From: Petrolisthes cinctipes
Lineage: Eukaryota; Arthropoda; Malacostraca; Decapoda; Porcellanidae
Direction: 5' to 3'
Length of the DNA: 64,000 nucleotides
Assembly (NCBI GenBank): GCA_033782935.1
Contig: JAWQEG010000501.1
Coordinates: 503,501 to 567,500 of the forward strand
The notes beneath the pieces were generated by a model. The model had not been told where the DNA came from. It searched no databases and worked only from the letters and a program-made list of their open reading frames with translations. This document shows positions 10,620-64,000 of the stretch, one piece after another (the first letter of the stretch is position 1; the number at the start of each line of letters is the position of its first letter). The position numbers were made by a program, and so were the translations under genes.

Positions 10620-11339
10620 CAGTGCCTTTGGTCTGACTGTGTGTCATGGCAGGTGGAATAATGTGAGAAGTTGGTAGTTATAGGTTCAGCAAGGTGAGCG
10701 TTGGAATGTATTCTGGAGACATAAAGTGTGACGACGTGATGCTGTGGATTGTTTAGAGTTAATCCAGGTTGTTTCCGGTGAGGCCATCACTATAAGTCTA
10801 TACGCTAGTGATGCAATGTTGGTTCACACACCTTATGAGTTACTTTTAAAACAATAATGTAGAGACTACACTAGTTGATTATAGTAATGATTAACTGTAT
10901 TATAAAGTTAATAAATGACAGTATCTTTTTAATACCGTACTGTGTATAAATTGAAAATAAGTTTAAACTTGGAATTAGGTAAAAATGTCATTGTAAGTAA
11001 AGGGTGTTTATATAACCATTGTATATATTGGTATAAGGCATTAATAAAGGTGAAAAGTAAGAATATAGATTCTGAAGAGACACACATTGAACTGACAGCA
11101 TTTGTATATCATTTTATATATTATTTCATGTTCAGCCACAATCAAATATCAAGCAACAATTTCTTTCCTTGGTAGTAAATATCTTGGTAATAAAGAACAA
11201 AACATGTATGAATTTGCTACACTTCATAATAATAATTGAGGGGGTTGAGTTGCCATAAGGTGTTGTATGATTATATTTAGATATGATACCGATATTATTT
11301 AATTGTGGTTGTAGTACATGTATAAAGTCAGCCATATGC

Positions 11340-63045
<51,706 letters not shown>

Positions 63046-63186
63046 CTGAGGAAAGAAATAACGTATTATGTTCCTTTGACATCTAGAGGCCTAGGTATTT
63101 GTTGAAAGTTTGAAATCTTGCAAAGTTACAACGCTTAAGCACTTCGCAGCGGGCATTATCTATCGCGACAACTCGTTTCTTGAGGG

Positions 63187-63998
63187 CCAATTTCCGCACT
63201 TGCGGTCACTATGTAAACAACACATTTGACGGCTAATAGCTTGTAAACAACTCACGCTACATAAATAAATGATACAGGATATTGAAGTACAAAACCTTAG
63301 CGGTCTCCTGATGTACTTGTTAACACTAAAGTGACATCTGTAGGATGGGTAGCCACCTCACAATGTCATCAACTCAAAATTCACTTTTACACTATTTACA
63401 CTATATTTACATATCTAAGTACATTTTCACACTCTAATTTCGTTATAAAACATGTCAGAATAAAATTTTTCATCACAACAATATGAAATATAATGTCACT
63501 GTCGTTTTTCCGTACATATATGGTAATTTCAGGAAAAGAGGAGTGAAGAAAATATGTCCTTCTACCCTCACTGTACTGGCCCCCCCCTTTCCATCCTCAA
63601 ATCCCTCCTTACTTCTCCCTCCCACTAGTGAATGGTTCGAGCGAGCGGAGCTCACTACTAGTGTTTCGGGGTTAATATCTCGGCCAACGTTGACAACACT
63701 GGGTGGGCCTCGCGGGAGTGTGGCCAGCTGAGTGTGAGGAGAATAAAGCTTCGAATCGCCTGGTATTGTTCATTTCCCCACCCAGTACACCTATAGAAGC
63801 TGAGTTTGAATGCAAGGTATGTGTGGTGCCTGCCGTTCGTCTCTGGTCAGGGATTACGTATCACGAGTGTACATCAGACAACTGCTAAAGGTTGGTACTT
63901 CAATATCCTGTATCATTTATCCATGTTACGTGAGTAGTTTACATTCTATTAGCCGTCAAATGTGTTGTTTACATAGTGAGCGTGAGTGCAGAAGAAAG
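63187..63998. repeat. MITE with about 110-bp terminal inverted repeats
   Basis: Left arm 63187-63297 (tcactatgtaaacaacac, atttgacggctaatag, aaatgatacaggatattgaa) is complementary to 63893-63998 (ttcaatatcctgtatcattt, ctattagccgtcaaat, gtgttgtttacatagtgag). The right end may extend past the window. The interior 63590-63715 recurs at 16795-16930. No coding capacity seen. Confidence 0.75.
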
Positions 63999-64000
63999 TC

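Overview
Eukaryotic nuclear DNA, almost certainly from an arthropod and most likely a large-genome crustacean such as a decapod (inference: long introns, abundant I-, CR1- and RTE-like LINEs, tRNA-derived SINEs, many hairpin MITEs, TTAGG-like runs and an astacin gene of animal type). There is no prokaryotic gene organisation. GC content is low except in LINE coding regions and in G/C-run repeats.

The backbone of the window is one host gene on the minus strand, spread over about 52 kb (63045 down to 11340). I assembled 13 coding exons by eye. Every junction has an AG acceptor and a GT donor, the codon phases match at all twelve junctions, and the coding total is 2757 nt (918 codons plus stop). 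It encodes a secreted zinc metalloprotease: astacin propeptide, astacin catalytic domain with HExxHxxGFxHE and a Met-turn, EGF-like module, CUB, a roughly 254-residue Thr/Pro mucin-like linker, CUB, CUB and stop. The architecture resembles the sea-urchin blastula protease 10/SpAN group. The exon(s) for the signal peptide lie to the right of the window.

A second host-like gene on the minus strand (about 7890 to 4476) encodes a THAP zinc finger followed by a C-terminal coiled coil. A broken THAP fragment and CRE-containing promoter-like modules lie at 0.8 to 3 kb and at 8 kb.

The rest is mobile DNA, mostly in the introns of the protease gene. (1) A nearly intact endonuclease/reverse transcriptase LINE (20885-25035) sits exactly between two (TA)n tracts. 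(2) A 5.6-kb DNA transposon (27540-33097) has terminal inverted repeats of about 455 bp and a decayed protein with FEN1/PIN-like acidic motifs and a Cys-rich CXC tail. (3) Two copies of one I/Jockey-like LINE lie at 43250-45350 (5'-inverted) and 47150-52125. (4) Other LINE fragments are present. (5) A deleted PIF/Harbinger element with an AAA target duplication is nested in a SINE (57078-58078). (6) Several TA-flanked CAGT-ended hairpin MITEs have unrelated stems. (7) Five G/C-run hairpin elements end in TTAA, and four of them lie within about 150 bp of protease exons. (8) Several satellites are present.

Left to right: 0-3 kb promoter-like modules, hairpin and THAP fragment; 3.6-8 kb THAP gene; 8-11 kb MITE, LINE scraps and satellite; 11.3-63 kb protease gene with repeat-filled introns; 63.2-64 kb MITE with long inverted repeats.
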